Assembly (NCBI GenBank): GCA_963457665.1
Contig: OY735202.1
Span: 50,091,781-50,155,780, forward strand
Length of the DNA stretch: 64,000 nt
DNA from: Thysanoteuthis rhombus
Lineage: Eukaryota > Mollusca > Cephalopoda > Oegopsida > Thysanoteuthidae
Direction of reading: 5' to 3'
The notes beneath the pieces were generated by a model. It did no database searches, was not told the DNA's origin, and was given only the letters and a program-made list of their open reading frames with translations. The first letter of the stretch is position 1. Each line of letters opens with the position of its first letter. The translations under genes and the position numbers were made by a program. Positions 46,935 through 59,690 of this stretch are shown here, piece after piece.

Positions 46935-47260
46935 TTAGTAATAACTTCACTATTTATTGGTTGATTGTAGTGAAACTTGCTTTACTTTGGACCGTTCAAT
47001 GGTAAAGTTTGCCTGCTGTATTAAAATTCAAAGAAGGCACTGGCAATGTCTACCAATTTCTCGATAGACCTTTGCAAGAAATTCCAGCAGTATATTGGCC
47101 ATAGCATGTCGAATGCGCTCTTCGAGTTGATCCAGAATTCGTGGTTTGGTGCGGTACTGCTATTTCTTCATCACCACCACAAGAAGTCTCAGGGTGTAAG
47201 GTCAGAGAGGGAAAGAGAGTGACAAATAATATTACATGCTCAAATATGTGCATGGTTATA
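46935..47260 (-). mobile_element. Mariner-like transposase C-terminus
   Basis: The minus strand gives YRTKPRILDQLEERIRHAM and ANILLEFLAKVYREIGRH, the mariner C-terminal helix region. A 3' flank shared with 31500 ('ggtccaaagtaaagcaagtt') follows. Confidence 0.65.
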
Positions 47261-47652
47261 TATTTATCTATTCCTATTTTTATCGCCGTCTAAAATTTTA
47301 CACCCGAAATAATTTTTGCAAATGGTCTTGTCTATTTAAGAAAGAGTAATGGAAATAATTGACTTGTTGAAATAGAAACTAACCTTTGGCTCCACACCAA
47401 ACACTGACTCTGAGATTCTTTAAATTTTTCCCAACATCCAATTTTAACAACTATCTCCTTCATTATAGAGAGGAAAACCTGCTTTTTCACATCAGCTTCT
47501 TTTTAATTTTGTTCTACCCACAATGCATAAACTTTTTCTTTTACCTAAGAGACAAGAGGCATTCTTTTTTCTCCTTTCAAAAAAATATTCCATGAAGATT
47601 TCATTTCTGTAAAAAAAAGCATGAAGAAATCCACATGCAACAACTCTCTATT

Positions 47653-48073
47653 ATTAGAAACCGTCAACAAAAACTGTGTTCGAAAACTGTCAAAATGGGT
47701 TTCTTCCGTTTTCAAGTAGGTTCGCCTAGTTGGCTGGCTGGCTATGTATTACATGTACAAGCCATACTAATGGAGCTTGAGGGTTGAAAATCTAAATATC
47801 AGCTCCTTATTATGTCTACAAATAAAATGTTTATATAAATTCCCCACCCTAATCAGGTTCTTATGGGAGGTTAATTTTGCAATGAAAGTTTATGCTAAAT
47901 TAGTCATTTAGTTAGTGTCATGCTAGATCACAAGCCAAGGAAAGGAAAAATCAGTAACTCATACATTGATCACCCCTTTTTCCAATTTTTTTGATTGATC
48001 ACCCCCAACATGGCTTGTTGGCCGAAGAGGCTGGTCACATGATGGTTTCTATTGAATGACTAAATAGACCTGC
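47653..48073 (+). repeat. Short interspersed element, copy 16
   Basis: Begins TTAGAAACCGTCAACAAAAA, has paired TTGATCACCCC boxes, and ends 'tctattgaatgactaaatag' plus ACCTGC. Confidence 0.85.
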
Positions 48074-50580
48074 TTTATTTCTTATCTGATAAGTGCTGTT
48101 TTATTTCTTTCTGATAAGTTGAATTCAATACTCACATACCACATTTAGAACTCTTTCATCAATGTCTGAAGTGACTTCAGATGCTGGGTGACATTTGATA
48201 TGAATACCATGATGCTTGTCTGGGATTTGTTTATGTACTAGCTTAATCTCAAATGCCTTTGAAGATCATCACTTGACTTAATTGGAAAATTCTCTTTTCA
48301 TCAGATCCACATTTAACCCAAATACACATAGAAGATACGATTTGAAATAATTGGCGAATGCAATGAAAAAAATATAAAAAGAAGACTTGTTCTAGACTCT
48401 AATATCAAAAGTTCATACTACTTTCTCTCCACTATTCCCTTCAGTCAGTTCTCTTCAAACTTTAACTACTTGGGGAACCATTTCCAATAATTATATTTTC
48501 AGGGGATTCCCCCCCAAAAAACAACTTTCTCTTTGATATATATACATATATATAGTTACGTATTTAAGTAACTATTGGATCTTGGCCTTGTTTATGGAAT
48601 TATCCGAAAGAGCATATAACCAAATAGAAAACATACATATGTTCAAAAGTAAGAATGAAGCCAACTGAGGAAAAATAGTCGTATGAATGACTACTGGTTG
48701 AACAGTGTTCATGCCATACAAACAACAAAGATGTTTTTTTTATCAAAAAGGTAAAATATTGTTAATTCTTTCTTTTATAAAATATACAGTTTGTGTTTAA
48801 GCAAAAAAAGTCATGGAGAAGCCATTAAGGAATCATTTATGTAATGAAGAATTATTAAGTACATTGCAAAAATGTCACTTAGTTTGATGGACCCCCTTAG
48901 AAAGGTACCAAGAAACCCTAAGGTTCCATTGAACATAGTCTGTATACTGCTGACTTGGATATTTACTAAGTTAACCGTGATTAACACAAGACCATCAAAC
49001 CTCTCAATTCCTTATCACAATTTTTGATTAGTATTCCTTGCATCTTAATTTTAGTTGCTTCTCATCACAACTGCTCAGACCATTAGTTGGTCTTTTCCTT
49101 GTTTTTTAGGGAGCCTTGTCAATGTACGGCAACTGCTCTACTAATTGACTTACTGAAGCTTTTGCATTTGGTAGAAGATGAAACTAATCCTTTATTTTTC
49201 CTCAATCTGTTTAGTTTATTCATTGCTGCAGATTGACAGTCTGAGTAGAGAAGAAATTAAGATGAAAGAAATCCTAATCAAAAATTGATAATGGTTGACC
49301 ATATACTTCATCATATAAAAAAATTCAAGATGAAATTACATCTGACAATACCTTTGTTGACTTTGAGACTTCAGTGGGAATCATAAAATGACTTGTATTG
49401 GATCTCCTTATCATATGTAATCGGAAGGTTTAGAGCATTTCTCAACTGAACAAAGGAGGTTGAGGCATTTACTAATATTTTGAGGATACTCTTTGGGTGA
49501 CACAATTATTTTTTGGAATACCCACATCAAAAATTATCTTGTACAATGTCTTATATTTGTAGGGATATCTAATCACCTATCAATAATCCTGCCATTGTTA
49601 TTATGATGAGAAGCCCAACTCTTTTGAAAAGAAAAAAAGTCCCTCAACTGTGGATGACAGGATGAGTTTTCTTAACTGTCTTTCAATCTGTCTCATCATC
49701 ATTGCTAGCCAAAAAATCACTCCTATCTCTTCAAATTTTACAAGTATAGTGAATATAGTTTCCTATTAATAGAAACTGACACCGTCACTGCTTAATCCTA
49801 TTCATGTGTACAAACAATTCTATGATAAGAGTTATCCACGCATCTAAAAACACTTACACATAGGAGAAAATGGTATTTATATAATACATGATGTCTAAGT
49901 TTTCCTGCTAAGGGTTGCATATCAGTTTGCAACACAGAGAGACGCGTATATTAGGAACAAAGGAAGGTTATTGACTGAGAACTTAAGGGAGCCTAACACG
50001 CAGGGAGAATGTAACATGATAATATTGAGTGGGTGGTCCCAAGGAGTTAAATCTAGATCTTCCAATCTTCTGTCCAATACTCTTCCAAATGAACAATTCC
50101 TCTGGGCCTACTGAAAATGTGCTTAATCTTTAATACATATTTCTATCACTGTCTCTTGAGTAGCACATCATCCCTTTAAGTAATGAATATGCAAAACTGG
50201 GTCATATAAGAACAGAAATGTGGAATGGATTACTGATTGGTTAATTCAGTGATTAACTCCTCCCCCACATCACTATTCTCTTCTCCTAAAATACTCATGC
50301 TCTGATTTCAGTGGCATAGCAAGGGTTCTCAGTACCCAGGGCTGTCTTTGCAAAAGACAGCACCCGGGGACAAAGACAGAGCCCAGGCAGTTGAGCAATA
50401 TCCAGGGACAGGGGCGTATGATTATTAACAGGCATTACAGGCCAGAGGAAATTTAGTGCCCCTCACCTCCTGCCCTTTTGCAACGCCTCTGTCTGATTCA
50501 CCCATGAAACTTCATGATTATGTAGCTTTCCCTGAGGTGCAGAGTGGCATTATGGTTACCTATACGGAATCAGCTGATCA
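48074..50580. other. Receptor intron, low-information sequence
   Basis: AT-rich. A diverged repeat with 'ggggaaccatttcca' and 'aaaccctaaggttccat' ends spans about 48470-48930. SINE-body phrases occur at 49240-49300, and 'agtggcatagcaagggttct' with CAGCACCCGGGG-type sequence at 50310-50480. No gene is supported. Confidence 0.4.
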
Positions 50581-50589
50581 TTTTCACTT

Positions 50590-50685
50590 CACATTAACTC
50601 TCTTGGGAAAGGTATCCACTTTTTTCCCCAGCTAAAGGTAAATAGCAGGGAAGTTGGAACCATTTAGTTTTGTAAAGCCATCCAA
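50590..50685. repeat. SINE-body repeat ('aaaggta..ccacttttttcc' type)
   Basis: Same family as 9795-9990: 'ctcttgggaaaggtatccac' then 'ctaaaggtaaatagcaggga'. Confidence 0.45.
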
Positions 50686-50687
50686 CT

Positions 50688-51055
50688 ACAGTTATTTCAC
50701 AAAAGTTTGAGACCACACATGAAAAAAATGAATTCTTGCAATAAATGTGCTAGATTGAATCAGACATTTTTATTGTACGTAATCATTACGTCAGATTGCA
50801 TTGACTGGAAGAGAAATGATTGCCCTAGGAGAATTAGCATGCTGTATGTTCTCCAACCAGTCTAATTTACAAAATATGGGCTATTTTGTGAGCAAAGGGC
50901 ATGAATGTGGATAGAATGTCTATTTCATGCTGTTTGAGCAATGAATTTGGACTAAAATCATTTAAACCCACGTGTAAACTAAAGCAATGATTTCATGACT
51001 GTATTGAAAGAATACAGGGTGGTCTTAAAACTTTTAGGAAGCACTATAAAAGAAA
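50688..51055. mobile_element. Mariner/Tc-type MITE with ~30 bp terminal inverted repeats
   Basis: Left end 'acagttatttcacaaaagtt', then 'tgagaccac'. Right end 'ggtggtcttaaaacttttag', then 'gaagcactat'. The reverse complement of the right end matches the left end at about 20 of 30 positions. The 368 bp between them has no coding similarity, as expected for an internally deleted, non-autonomous copy. Confidence 0.5.
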
Positions 51056-52675
51056 GTTAATCTCCGACAGGAAAAAAACTCTAGCTTGGCAGTCACCATA
51101 GCTGATCCCAAGCTTGGGTAAAGGAGGAAGATGAGACTAGCTAATCCATCTCAAATCCCACTTACGACTGGAAACGTAGCCAAGCAGTTGTAGCCATTTG
51201 CTACATAGTCAACAGATATGAACAAAAACAAGAACAAATACCTTTTCATAGTAAGCCTAGATAATTTAGATTTTGCTATTTTCAAATATTTTCTTTTTAA
51301 CTTCCAATGAATTTACCAACGTGCACTTCATGGTCTGAGTATGATACAAGCAACAGTTGTTGACCATAATTAATATTTTTGACTAGTATTTTTTTCACCT
51401 TAGTTTTGATTTCTTTTCATCGTTACTACTCAGACTATCAGTTTACAGCAGCGGGTAAACAGCACAGATTGGAACTAAAGAAGAATAAGCTCCAGGCAAG
51501 ACTCAAACTCAAATCCCTTATTTACCTCAGGAATTGCTCTCCCAATACAGCTACAAGAACTTTTACAATTGGCAAAATATCAGGTCTGATAGTTAAACTT
51601 ATCTTTCACCTTTCCTCATCATTCTATATTAGTGATTGTTTTTATGTGTGCTAATTGTATTAGGAGTAGTAATATTAACTTGATTTATGTTGATTCATGG
51701 TGGAAAGCAACAAAAAATTAATGTTTCATCTGGTAGAAAAAGAATCAAGACAATATCATGCAGAGGAATAACAAGAGAGGGTGATCAACTACCCCCACCC
51801 ACACTCCGTGCGAAAGGTATGAAGGAGCGCAAAATTTTCTCTGGCCTGTCATGCCTATTCATTAATAATCACGCTCTTCCCTAGGATATTGCTTGACTGC
51901 CTTTGTTCCCGGGCACTGGAAACCCTTGCTATGCAACTGATATTTCGACAGTTGTTAGTTGATCAAAATATTTATACCAGTATCACCAATAGCAGAGATC
52001 CAGACAATTATCATCAAAATTTCTTTCTGGCATCTGTGGAAAGGAAACAACTCGTAACCTTTACATATTCTGCATGGCCTATCTATAAAGCTTATAACTA
52101 AGGTTACTTCCTTTTGAATGTATAGAAAAGTCGGGAGAATCGTACGCAATATAATTTCCCGCATGCTGTCAGGTCAGTTGCAAAGTGTGAAACATTTGCA
52201 AATTTCTGATAAGAAGTGAAAAAAAATCCGATTTTCAATCTATCTGATGGTGAGGTAAATGTCTGTAGTTGAAAAATATCTTCCTGATCCCTTTGCTAAA
52301 ATAAACAAAATTATGGAGTATCAGAAGTGCCAAAATCCTTGACTATATTTTAACTTCTACCATCTCATGGACTTTATTCTTGCATTGCACATTAGCAGAG
52401 AGGGTTCCTTGTGCAACTTTTGTTACATTTTTTATATTATAAAAATCATATAGTTTAAAAGACGATTCTAAAATAAATCAATACTGCAGCATTGTTAATA
52501 TTTTGCGTTAGTAAATGTTCAAATCTGTTCACCAGATGACGCATTCACTTGAAGAACTTTGGAAAACAGATGAAATGTTCAGCTAAAAACACGGAGAACA
52601 AATATGGATAAACTGCTCTGTCAAATCTATTGACATTTTTTTGAAAGTTTTTTCTGACTTCCAACAGACAAATAA
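51056..52675. other. Receptor intron, no gene recognised
   Basis: AT-rich. A 91-codon frame at 51379-51654 overlaps a dispersed phrase ('ctactcagactatcagttta') also at about 49070 and 58335, so it is repeat sequence. Nothing else is supported. Confidence 0.4.
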
Positions 52676-52678
52676 TTC

Positions 52679-53540
52679 ATCATCATCATCAGCCTTTAGC
52701 ATCCGTTGTTGGACGTAGACCTTCCCCAGAATTTGCCAGACACCTCTATCATGAGCGGTGTGGAGCCAATATTTTATAAACTTGTCTAGTTTGTCTTTCC
52801 ATCTTAAATTAGGCCAGCTGCGGTTTTGCATGTGATTTCTGGGGATCCACATTGTGAGTCAGGATGTCTAGCAGTTGTGTGCCATTTTTGAAACATGACT
52901 AACCTAGTGCAATTTGAGTTTTCTAGTGGATTCTATGATAGCATTGACTTCTGTTTTCTCCCTGATAAATAGTGCTGTCTTCTGATCACTTCATTTAAGG
53001 TTAAGCATGATTCATTTCATGTGCACATTGCATGGTTTTCAGTTTGAGGGTTAGTCTCTTGGTTAGGTTCCATGTTTCAGCTCCATAGGTGACTATCAGG
53101 AGGATGCATTGATTGTATACCTTTTCTTTTGAGAACCAATGGGATTTCCTTGTTCTTGAAGATTGAACTTACTCTAACAAAAGCTTGCCATCCTGGAGTG
53201 ATTATTTGCTTGATTTCTTCTTCTTTTGAGAATTTCATGGAAATTTGTTGTCCCAGGTAGATTTAGTGATCTAGTTTCTCCAACTCTGCATTTTTGATTT
53301 TTATTGTTGGATGTTTTTCTTCAGCATGTTTGTTGTACATGACCTTTGTTATGCTGAAGTTCATGTGAAGGCCACCTTTCTTGCTTTCTTCATTCAGTTT
53401 GTCTAGCATGATTTGGAGGTCATGAAGATTTTCAGCAAAAAGGACTATGTCATTTGCAAATCTGAAGTTGCATCGGTGTTTGTTGCCTGTTCTGATTCCT
53501 TTATTTCTCCAGTCTAGATGTAATCTTTTAAAACTGAAAA
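52679..53540 (-). mobile_element. RTE-like LINE, RT end to 3' end
   Basis: The minus strand starts near 53530 with the catalytic block RFANDIVLFAENLHDLQI (FADD changed to FAND, so catalytically dead). It continues NEESKKGGLHMNFS and ends with GKVYVQQRMLKADDDDE at 52679, where the (GAT) tail is only a few units long. Small indels interrupt it. Confidence 0.82.
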
Positions 53541-53990
53541 CTTAGATGATGTCAAGAGATGCACACTTCCTCCTACAAAAAGATATTAAGGTTCTATCCA
53601 GTCTATTGAATTCATATCTATATCCTCATCACATAATCATATACTATATATTTTATGCATAATCACCATTATTATCATCTCCTTACATGACCAGCATGAT
53701 TGCACTAATCTCTGGCATGTCTTACCGGCGAACTATTCTATCTCATCTACCCATTTTGAGTCTGGTCTTTTCCTGCTGAGTTTACTGCTACATCTCTCTG
53801 AATGCCATACATAAACATGGAGGAATCTTACTTGGTCTACAGCAAGTTGTGATTCCTTAGAGGTTTACCTATCACATAGTGAACTATTCCTGTTATCTTC
53901 CTGTGTATCATATCAATACGTCAAATCTTGCCATAGAGAACCCAAAAATCTACAAATTTAAGCAGTGACATTTTTCTGTCTAACTATCTT
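53541..53990. other. Receptor intron, no feature recognised
   Basis: AT-rich spacer between the LINE at 52679 and the gene-family remnant beginning near 54000. Confidence 0.4.
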
Positions 53991-53999
53991 CAGAAATCC

Positions 54000-55556
54000 C
54001 TTTTAGAAAGATCTGTGTTGACCAAACAACCAAAGAGAACATTAACAAGGACACAAAATCTCCAGTAGGTGTTGGAAAATGCAGCTCGAGAGAGCTATGC
54101 CATTTTTCTACCTGACGGCTGAGTGTTTGAACAGAAGCGACATATACCAAGCTGAAATCCAGAAGCCTAGGATTTTGAAAGTTGCAGCTGTTGTTGGAGT
54201 GACTTTGGAGAGCTTGACCAATCTTTTTGATGGAAGCACTAATGAAATTATCAGCTTTCTAACACCGATAACTGCACCATTAGACATATATTCAAATCTG
54301 TGAAGTGAAGCATTGTTCAGGAAATTCAGAGAAGATCAAATGGAAAATGACCAGCTCTCAGTTAAGGAGACTTTCTCTAAAATGAACAAGCAAACCATGG
54401 ATATCAAGGCTAATGAAAAGAATATTATCCTCAGGGCTGATAAAAAGCTTTTGAACAAGGAAAGAGCTGACCATGAAGAAAGTCTTGTGTCATCCACTTG
54501 AGCCATTACTTTGGTCTCTAGCTACTCCAGAAGGAAACATGTACAAAACCAGTAGATCTATATTAGCAAGATGAATGCAAAAAAACATAGCATTTGCAAA
54601 AGAGGTCTCCGAACCTCCAGTTAGAATAATTGATAGGATGAGTCTAGTCTTCAAAGTCAGAGGTGAGCAAAAGACGATTGATCAAATTGCTTCTACAATT
54701 CTTGCAGTGGCACTTAGAGAAGCAACTCAAAGCATCAGGCTTTGTGTTTATCACCTTACCATTTTGCTTGGTATTTATCATCCTATCTGTATGAAATCTG
54801 TGGAAAAGAGTACCAGAGCTACTGCTTTGAGAGTCCAATGCAAGTCCATCCAATCCAGCCAAATATTTTGTCAGTGGAGAGGGTTTCTGGCAAGCACATC
54901 CAATAAATCCAATTTGATTGAATTCTTGATCTATAAATGGAATCAACCTTCCTCAAAACTCATTTTCTAAGGCAAACAGCTGTACGTAACTCGTAATTAC
55001 AAGTGCTATCTGATCACAGCAGAACATGAGCATGAGGTTACTGAGCTCAGGTCAAGTCAAGAAGAAGCTGACACACGCATATTTCTCTATATAACACAAG
55101 CTAGATATAGAGCTATTGTTCTTGCTGCAGAAGACAGATGTATTTGCATTATGAGTGGTATTCTCTAATGTCATTCCAAGTCTAATGTACCAAAAACAAT
55201 CAACAAAAACATGTAATTAATTGATTGATTGATATGCAAAAGATTGCAACTCTACGGTGCTGATATATGACAAGATATCCTTGGAGCTTTTGCAATCATT
55301 GGTTGCGATACTTAGTAGTTTCAGTGGCAAAGGCAAAATGTTGACACTGAAACTTGTGCAAAGGAACAAAAATGTGTCAATCTCTGAAAAAGCTACGACA
55401 GGATTGGGAACAAGCTCTTGAAGCATATCAGAAACTAGAAGCATTCACATGTGCATTATATGAGGATAGAAATAGCAGTGCAGGCATCAACACTCTATGC
55501 TATAACTTGTTCTGCAACAAGAAAGGGGAGATTGAATTTCATCAATTGCAGTCATA
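54000..55556 (+). pseudogene. Broken copy of an uncharacterised multicopy invertebrate gene family, main part
   Basis: The segments match, in order, a long protein family present in many copies in mollusc and cnidarian genomes. Recognised landmarks are VKETFSKMNKQTMDIK with NIILRADKKLL (54360-54450); FKVRGEQKTIDQIASTILA (54650); WRGFLASTSNKSNLIEFLI (54880-54940); QLYVTRNYKC and LRSSQEEADTR (54980-55080); FAIIGCDT-like (55290); and KLEAFTCALYEDRNSSAGIN (55430-55490). The central LRSSQEEADTR block is typical of the family and recalls a PIN-like nuclease fold, but its function is not known to me. The copy carries multiple breaks and lies in the receptor intron, on the same strand as the receptor. 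The last part follows a LINE insertion. Confidence 0.7.
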
Positions 55557-56040
55557 TGGCAAGCATTTGGCAGAGCAAGCTCCAGAAAATCCCATTAGTC
55601 CTGAAAAGAAGGGTATAAAACCAATGCATCCTCCTGATAGTCACCTATGGAGCTGAAACATGGAACCTAACTAAGAGACTGACCTCCAAACTGAGAACCA
55701 TGCAATGCACACATGAAAGGATCATGCTCAACCTCACATAGAGAGATCACAAGACAGCACGATATATCAGGGAGAAAATAGGAGTCCAAAACATCATAGA
55801 ATCCATTAGAAAACTTAAATGGCAATGGGCTGGTCATATTTCAAGAATAGCAGACAACCGATGGACATCACAACTCACAACTCGGATACCCAGAGATCAC
55901 ATGCATAATCAAAACTAGCAGAATTCAAGATGGAGAGACAAACTAGATAAGTTCAGAAAATATTGGCTCCTTGATGCCCATGATAGAGGTGTCTGGCAAA
56001 TACTGGGGAAGGTCAATGTCCAACGATGGATGCTAAAAAA
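55557..56040 (+). mobile_element. RTE-like LINE 3' end inserted in the gene-family remnant
   Basis: Begins 'ggcaagcatttggcagagca', continues 'ctcctgatagtcacctatgg', 'agctgaaacatggaacctaa' and 'aaatggcaatgggctggtca', and ends 'gatggatgctaaaaaactga'. The ORF is interrupted. The similarity of the flanking gene-family sequence shows it was inserted into that copy. Confidence 0.85.
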
Positions 56041-56090
56041 CTGATGATGATGATGATGATGACGATGATGATGATGATGATGATGATGGT
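56041..56090 (+). repeat. (GAT)n tail of the LINE
   Basis: About 16 GAT units with one GAC interruption, directly after the LINE 3' end. Confidence 0.95.
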
Positions 56091-56440
56091 GAAAGATACT
56101 CTATACAAGCATACTGTCAGGGTGAACTACCACAGTGACATCTAGAAAAAGGGCGTTGGTGTGTGAACTGGACATCCTTGATCCGGAAGGTCATGAATGG
56201 AAGATGTTCATGGTTGTGACATGCTTATCAATTGGATCAATGTTTCTTCTGCACCAGAAGCTGTCCTGGAATTGCTGTCCTGTAACTGTTCTAGGTCATG
56301 TAAACTACATACATGTACATGCTTGGCAAACAGATTGAATGGTTCAGATATACATGAATTTCAATTCTGTGACAATCAGCAACAACATACAAACAATGAT
56401 GACTATAATAATGATGAATATGGCTACTGATGAACTTAAA
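56091..56440 (+). pseudogene. Gene-family remnant, C-terminal part
   Basis: Resumes the family at KDTLYKHTVRVNYH and continues through APEAVLELLSCNCSRSC, KLHTCTCLANRLNGSDIHEF and FCDNQ. The Cys-rich tail (C.C...CK..TC.C) is the characteristic end of the family. It is followed by polar low-complexity residues and a stop. Confidence 0.7.
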
Positions 56441-56675
56441 ACAAAGATTACTATTTTGAGATATTTCTATCTAATTTTTGAAGGATGAACATGTGATTGC
56501 AATCTTCTGTTATGTTATTGTGAAATCAATAATAAAAAAGAAAAATTATGGTTGGACACTGTAATATGTGTTACTCTCCATTCTTTACATTTGCCAATGA
56601 AATAGGAGAGGTACATGTATTCACTCTAGTCTATCTTTATATCTGTCTGTGTCTGTCACCTCACACAATATCTCC

Positions 56676-57130
56676 AGAGGTTCCCAATGAATTTCAATGA
56701 AATTTTGTGAAAGGGTAAGCAATAGGTTAAGGGAGAATCGGTTGTATTTTGGGGTAGATCCAGAAATTCTTTTTCGATTGAGAAATATTTCCCCATTTTC
56801 TTTCCACAAATTTATGTACATGATAGAGACTACCCATATGATATCTCCAAACGATCTTGATGAATTTAAATGGAATGTTAATGATGGGTGGACACTAGTC
56901 TACGAAATGAGTGATTAAATCCTTGGGCAGATCCATGCACAATTATCTCCGTGACATTGTAATTATATGTCAAGACTACTTATCACCAAAAGTTCATGTC
57001 TGTCTGTCCAAACGATATCTCCAAAAGTTCTCATTGAATTTCTATAGAATTTTATGAAAGGGTGAACTAAGAAACAATTAATAAAATTTTTGGTTGGATC
57101 TATACATGATTGCCTACCCTACATCATAAT
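56676..57130 (+). repeat. Array of ~168 bp units
   Basis: Three units start near 56676, 56846 and 57015, each with 'ttcccaatgaatttcaatga'-like sequence, 'gtgaaagggt' and 'agatccatgcacaattatct'. The head phrase 'catttgccaatgaaatagga' and 'tctgtctgtgtctgtcacct' precede them at about 56590-56660. Confidence 0.7.
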
Positions 57131-57354
57131 TAAACTTTTTCTATAATTGTATTCCCAGACATAAGTCAGCAATAATCACAAAAAGCGGGGGTTTTTTTAT
57201 AAAAGCTGTGAGATCCATATTGGTATCATGCATTTTTGGGAAGCTCAGATATAGGGCTTTCAGAAAAGCACTGGAAGCAATTGCCACATTGGTACCAATT
57301 TTGATACCAATTTTGGTATTAATTTCCTAAAATTCTAGATAAGGTTTGTGCACT

Positions 57355-57660
57355 AGTAATAACTTTATTATTTATTGATTGATTGTAGCCAAACTAGTTT
57401 TATTTTGGACAATACAAAGGTAAGAGTTGGCCTACTATGTTGAAAATTTAATGTAGGTATCAGAGTTTTTCATCAGTTTTGGTATGGCCTTGGTAGTAAA
57501 TCCAGTTGTATGTTGGCCATAACATGGTGAATATACTTTTTCTGTTGATCCAGAGTTTGTGGTTTGTTGTGGTATACCTCCTCCTTCAACCTTCTCCACA
57601 GGAAAAAGTCCCTTTTAGAATTACTATTCACAAAAGTTACATATAATTACTGGGGAGTTA
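57355..57660 (-). mobile_element. Mariner-like transposase C-terminus with 3' flank
   Basis: The minus strand gives RLKEEVYHNKPQTLDQQK and HHVMANIQLDLLPRPYQN, matching the mariner C-terminus. The flank matches the copies at 31225 and 46935, and 'acaaaagttacatataatta' near 57635 matches the upstream end at 31265. Confidence 0.65.
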
Positions 57661-59195
57661 ATTTTCACCTTCCCTATACATAGTCACTAAGTCTCTTGAA
57701 ATAGTGGTCATTCATTCCACTTTCATAATCGTATAAATGAATCTAATGGCATTGTTTTAAGGTTAATCCCAATAAAAAAAAGATGGTCCATAAGCATCAT
57801 ATGCTATTCTGTTTATTCCTCTTATTATCATCTTTTAATTCTATAAACCTCGTGAGATTTTAACTCCAAATCTAAATTTCTACCAAATTTTATCGCAAAT
57901 ATCACTGTTCCCCATATATATTAACTCTGTGTTTTAAAATATATCGGGGAAAGATCTAATATTATTAATGATATTAACATATGCATATCTATAAGGGTTA
58001 TTTTTCTTTCTCCTTTCTCACCCTGTCAAATAATTCACACAAAAACCTCTTTTACAGTCCAAAGTCAGCTTTTAATCAGCAGAAATATTCAATGCCGAGT
58101 ACTTCCTGTCTCTTCTAATTGCAAAGTTATATAGTGATCCTTTAAATTCCAAAGAACTTTACATTGCAGACTTCTTGAAATTTATGGTGAAAACAGATTC
58201 TGATCTAATTCTGCTGACTATTCATCACTTCGAAATTTATTACTTTTTACCATTTATACTAGTCACCATTTTCATGTTAGCCATTTTACTAGTATTTCTT
58301 TCATATTCATTTTATGTGCCTTTCATTGCAACTACTCAGACCATCAGTAAACAGTATGGCCATTAGTGAACAATATGGATCGGAAACAAAGAATAGGCTC
58401 TCAACAGAGATGGAGGCAGAGGTTGGGATACTGACCACCCAATCTTTTTCAAGACCGACCATTGAGGTGGAGGTAGGGAGATGCTAGTCTGGCAGGAAGA
58501 CTGGGATGAATATTTTTTAAAATTCTAAATCATGACACCTCACCAAAAGGTCACACCTTAACAAAACTAAGATACATATCTTGCAAACTAGTGTTGCCAA
58601 CTTAAGTATTTTTGCATCATATTTCACATGTTTCTAGTTTTGACAGCAAACAAATCCAAGAAGCAGCACCATTTTTAATATATTTTAGTGCCATTTCTTT
58701 ATTTAGCCATCTTTTTTTTAATGCAGCAATTTTCAGCTATTCTAACAGTCATAAAATAACTATAAAAAAATCTGTGCACCTTAGTGTTTTTAACACTTTT
58801 TCAAGATTGATTTTAGCATGAGAAACTTTTTTGAGTAAGCAACATTGCCTGGATCCAAAATTTTTTATCCAACTCTGCTGCTGGCTCTCCATGAGACTGG
58901 AACACATATTCCTTATGCTTTAGGAAGCCTGTGTTCCCATAATAGTTGCACTCACCACTTGATTTATAGGAGCCCCAGAGCTGATAGATCAAATCCAACC
59001 ATATAAATTTACTTTTATTGTTGTTGTTTTATATACAGTGGTAGTATTATTCTGCTTATTTCCTTGTTATGTACTTATCCTATAAACCCTCCTAGAAACA
59101 ACGAAAGCTATGTCTTATCCTAACTATATGAGGATGATGCAATCATACATTGAAGTATGTAGGCATATACATTATGTATGAAAAATTGTTTCTTT
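57661..59195. other. Receptor intron, no gene recognised
   Basis: AT-rich. A dispersed phrase ('caactactcagaccatcagt') is at 58330-58400 and is followed by a short GC-richer, SINE-like stretch to 58500. No coding similarity. Confidence 0.4.
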
Positions 59196-59199
59196 CAAA

Positions 59200-59460
59200 T
59201 TGCTGGCATTTTGAACTTTACAAATTCTTGGTCTTTCAATAACATTCTGCATAACATTTCCTACGTCACATTTCTTTTCAGGTACTATTCTTCAACTTCT
59301 TGATAGTTCTTCATCTTGTTAACATAAGACTTATCCATCAAATAACCCCAAAGAAAAAAATCAGGAGCTGTTCAATCCAGTGATTTTGGTGGCCAATCAA
59401 ATATGCTCTTTAGGTTAATGTTATTGATTGATGGTATTCAAAGTAAAATTCTGTTACTTC
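59200..59460 (-). mobile_element. Mariner-like transposase fragment (third catalytic region)
   Basis: The minus strand includes WPPKSLDWTAPDFFLWGYL-like residues from 'ttggccaccaaaatcactgg', then a NVLCRMLLKDQEFVKFKM-like end. The frame is interrupted. It represents the DWPPRSPDLTP.DFFLWGY block. Confidence 0.6.
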
Positions 59461-59690
59461 AGTTCGTTACTCAGTTACGTGTTTTTCCGTGATGAATTCT
59501 CAAGGGTTCCTTCATACATCTGAAAAAAAACAAAACAAAAGATAGAGAAATAAAAAATATTATGATTGTTTTAAACCCATTCATGACCTTTGCACCACCC
59601 TGTACAAGCAGATTTTTGTTTCCTCAAAATTACTAGTATTCTTCATGAAAACGAAGACATCAATGTCATATTTTGAATTCTGACCAACAG

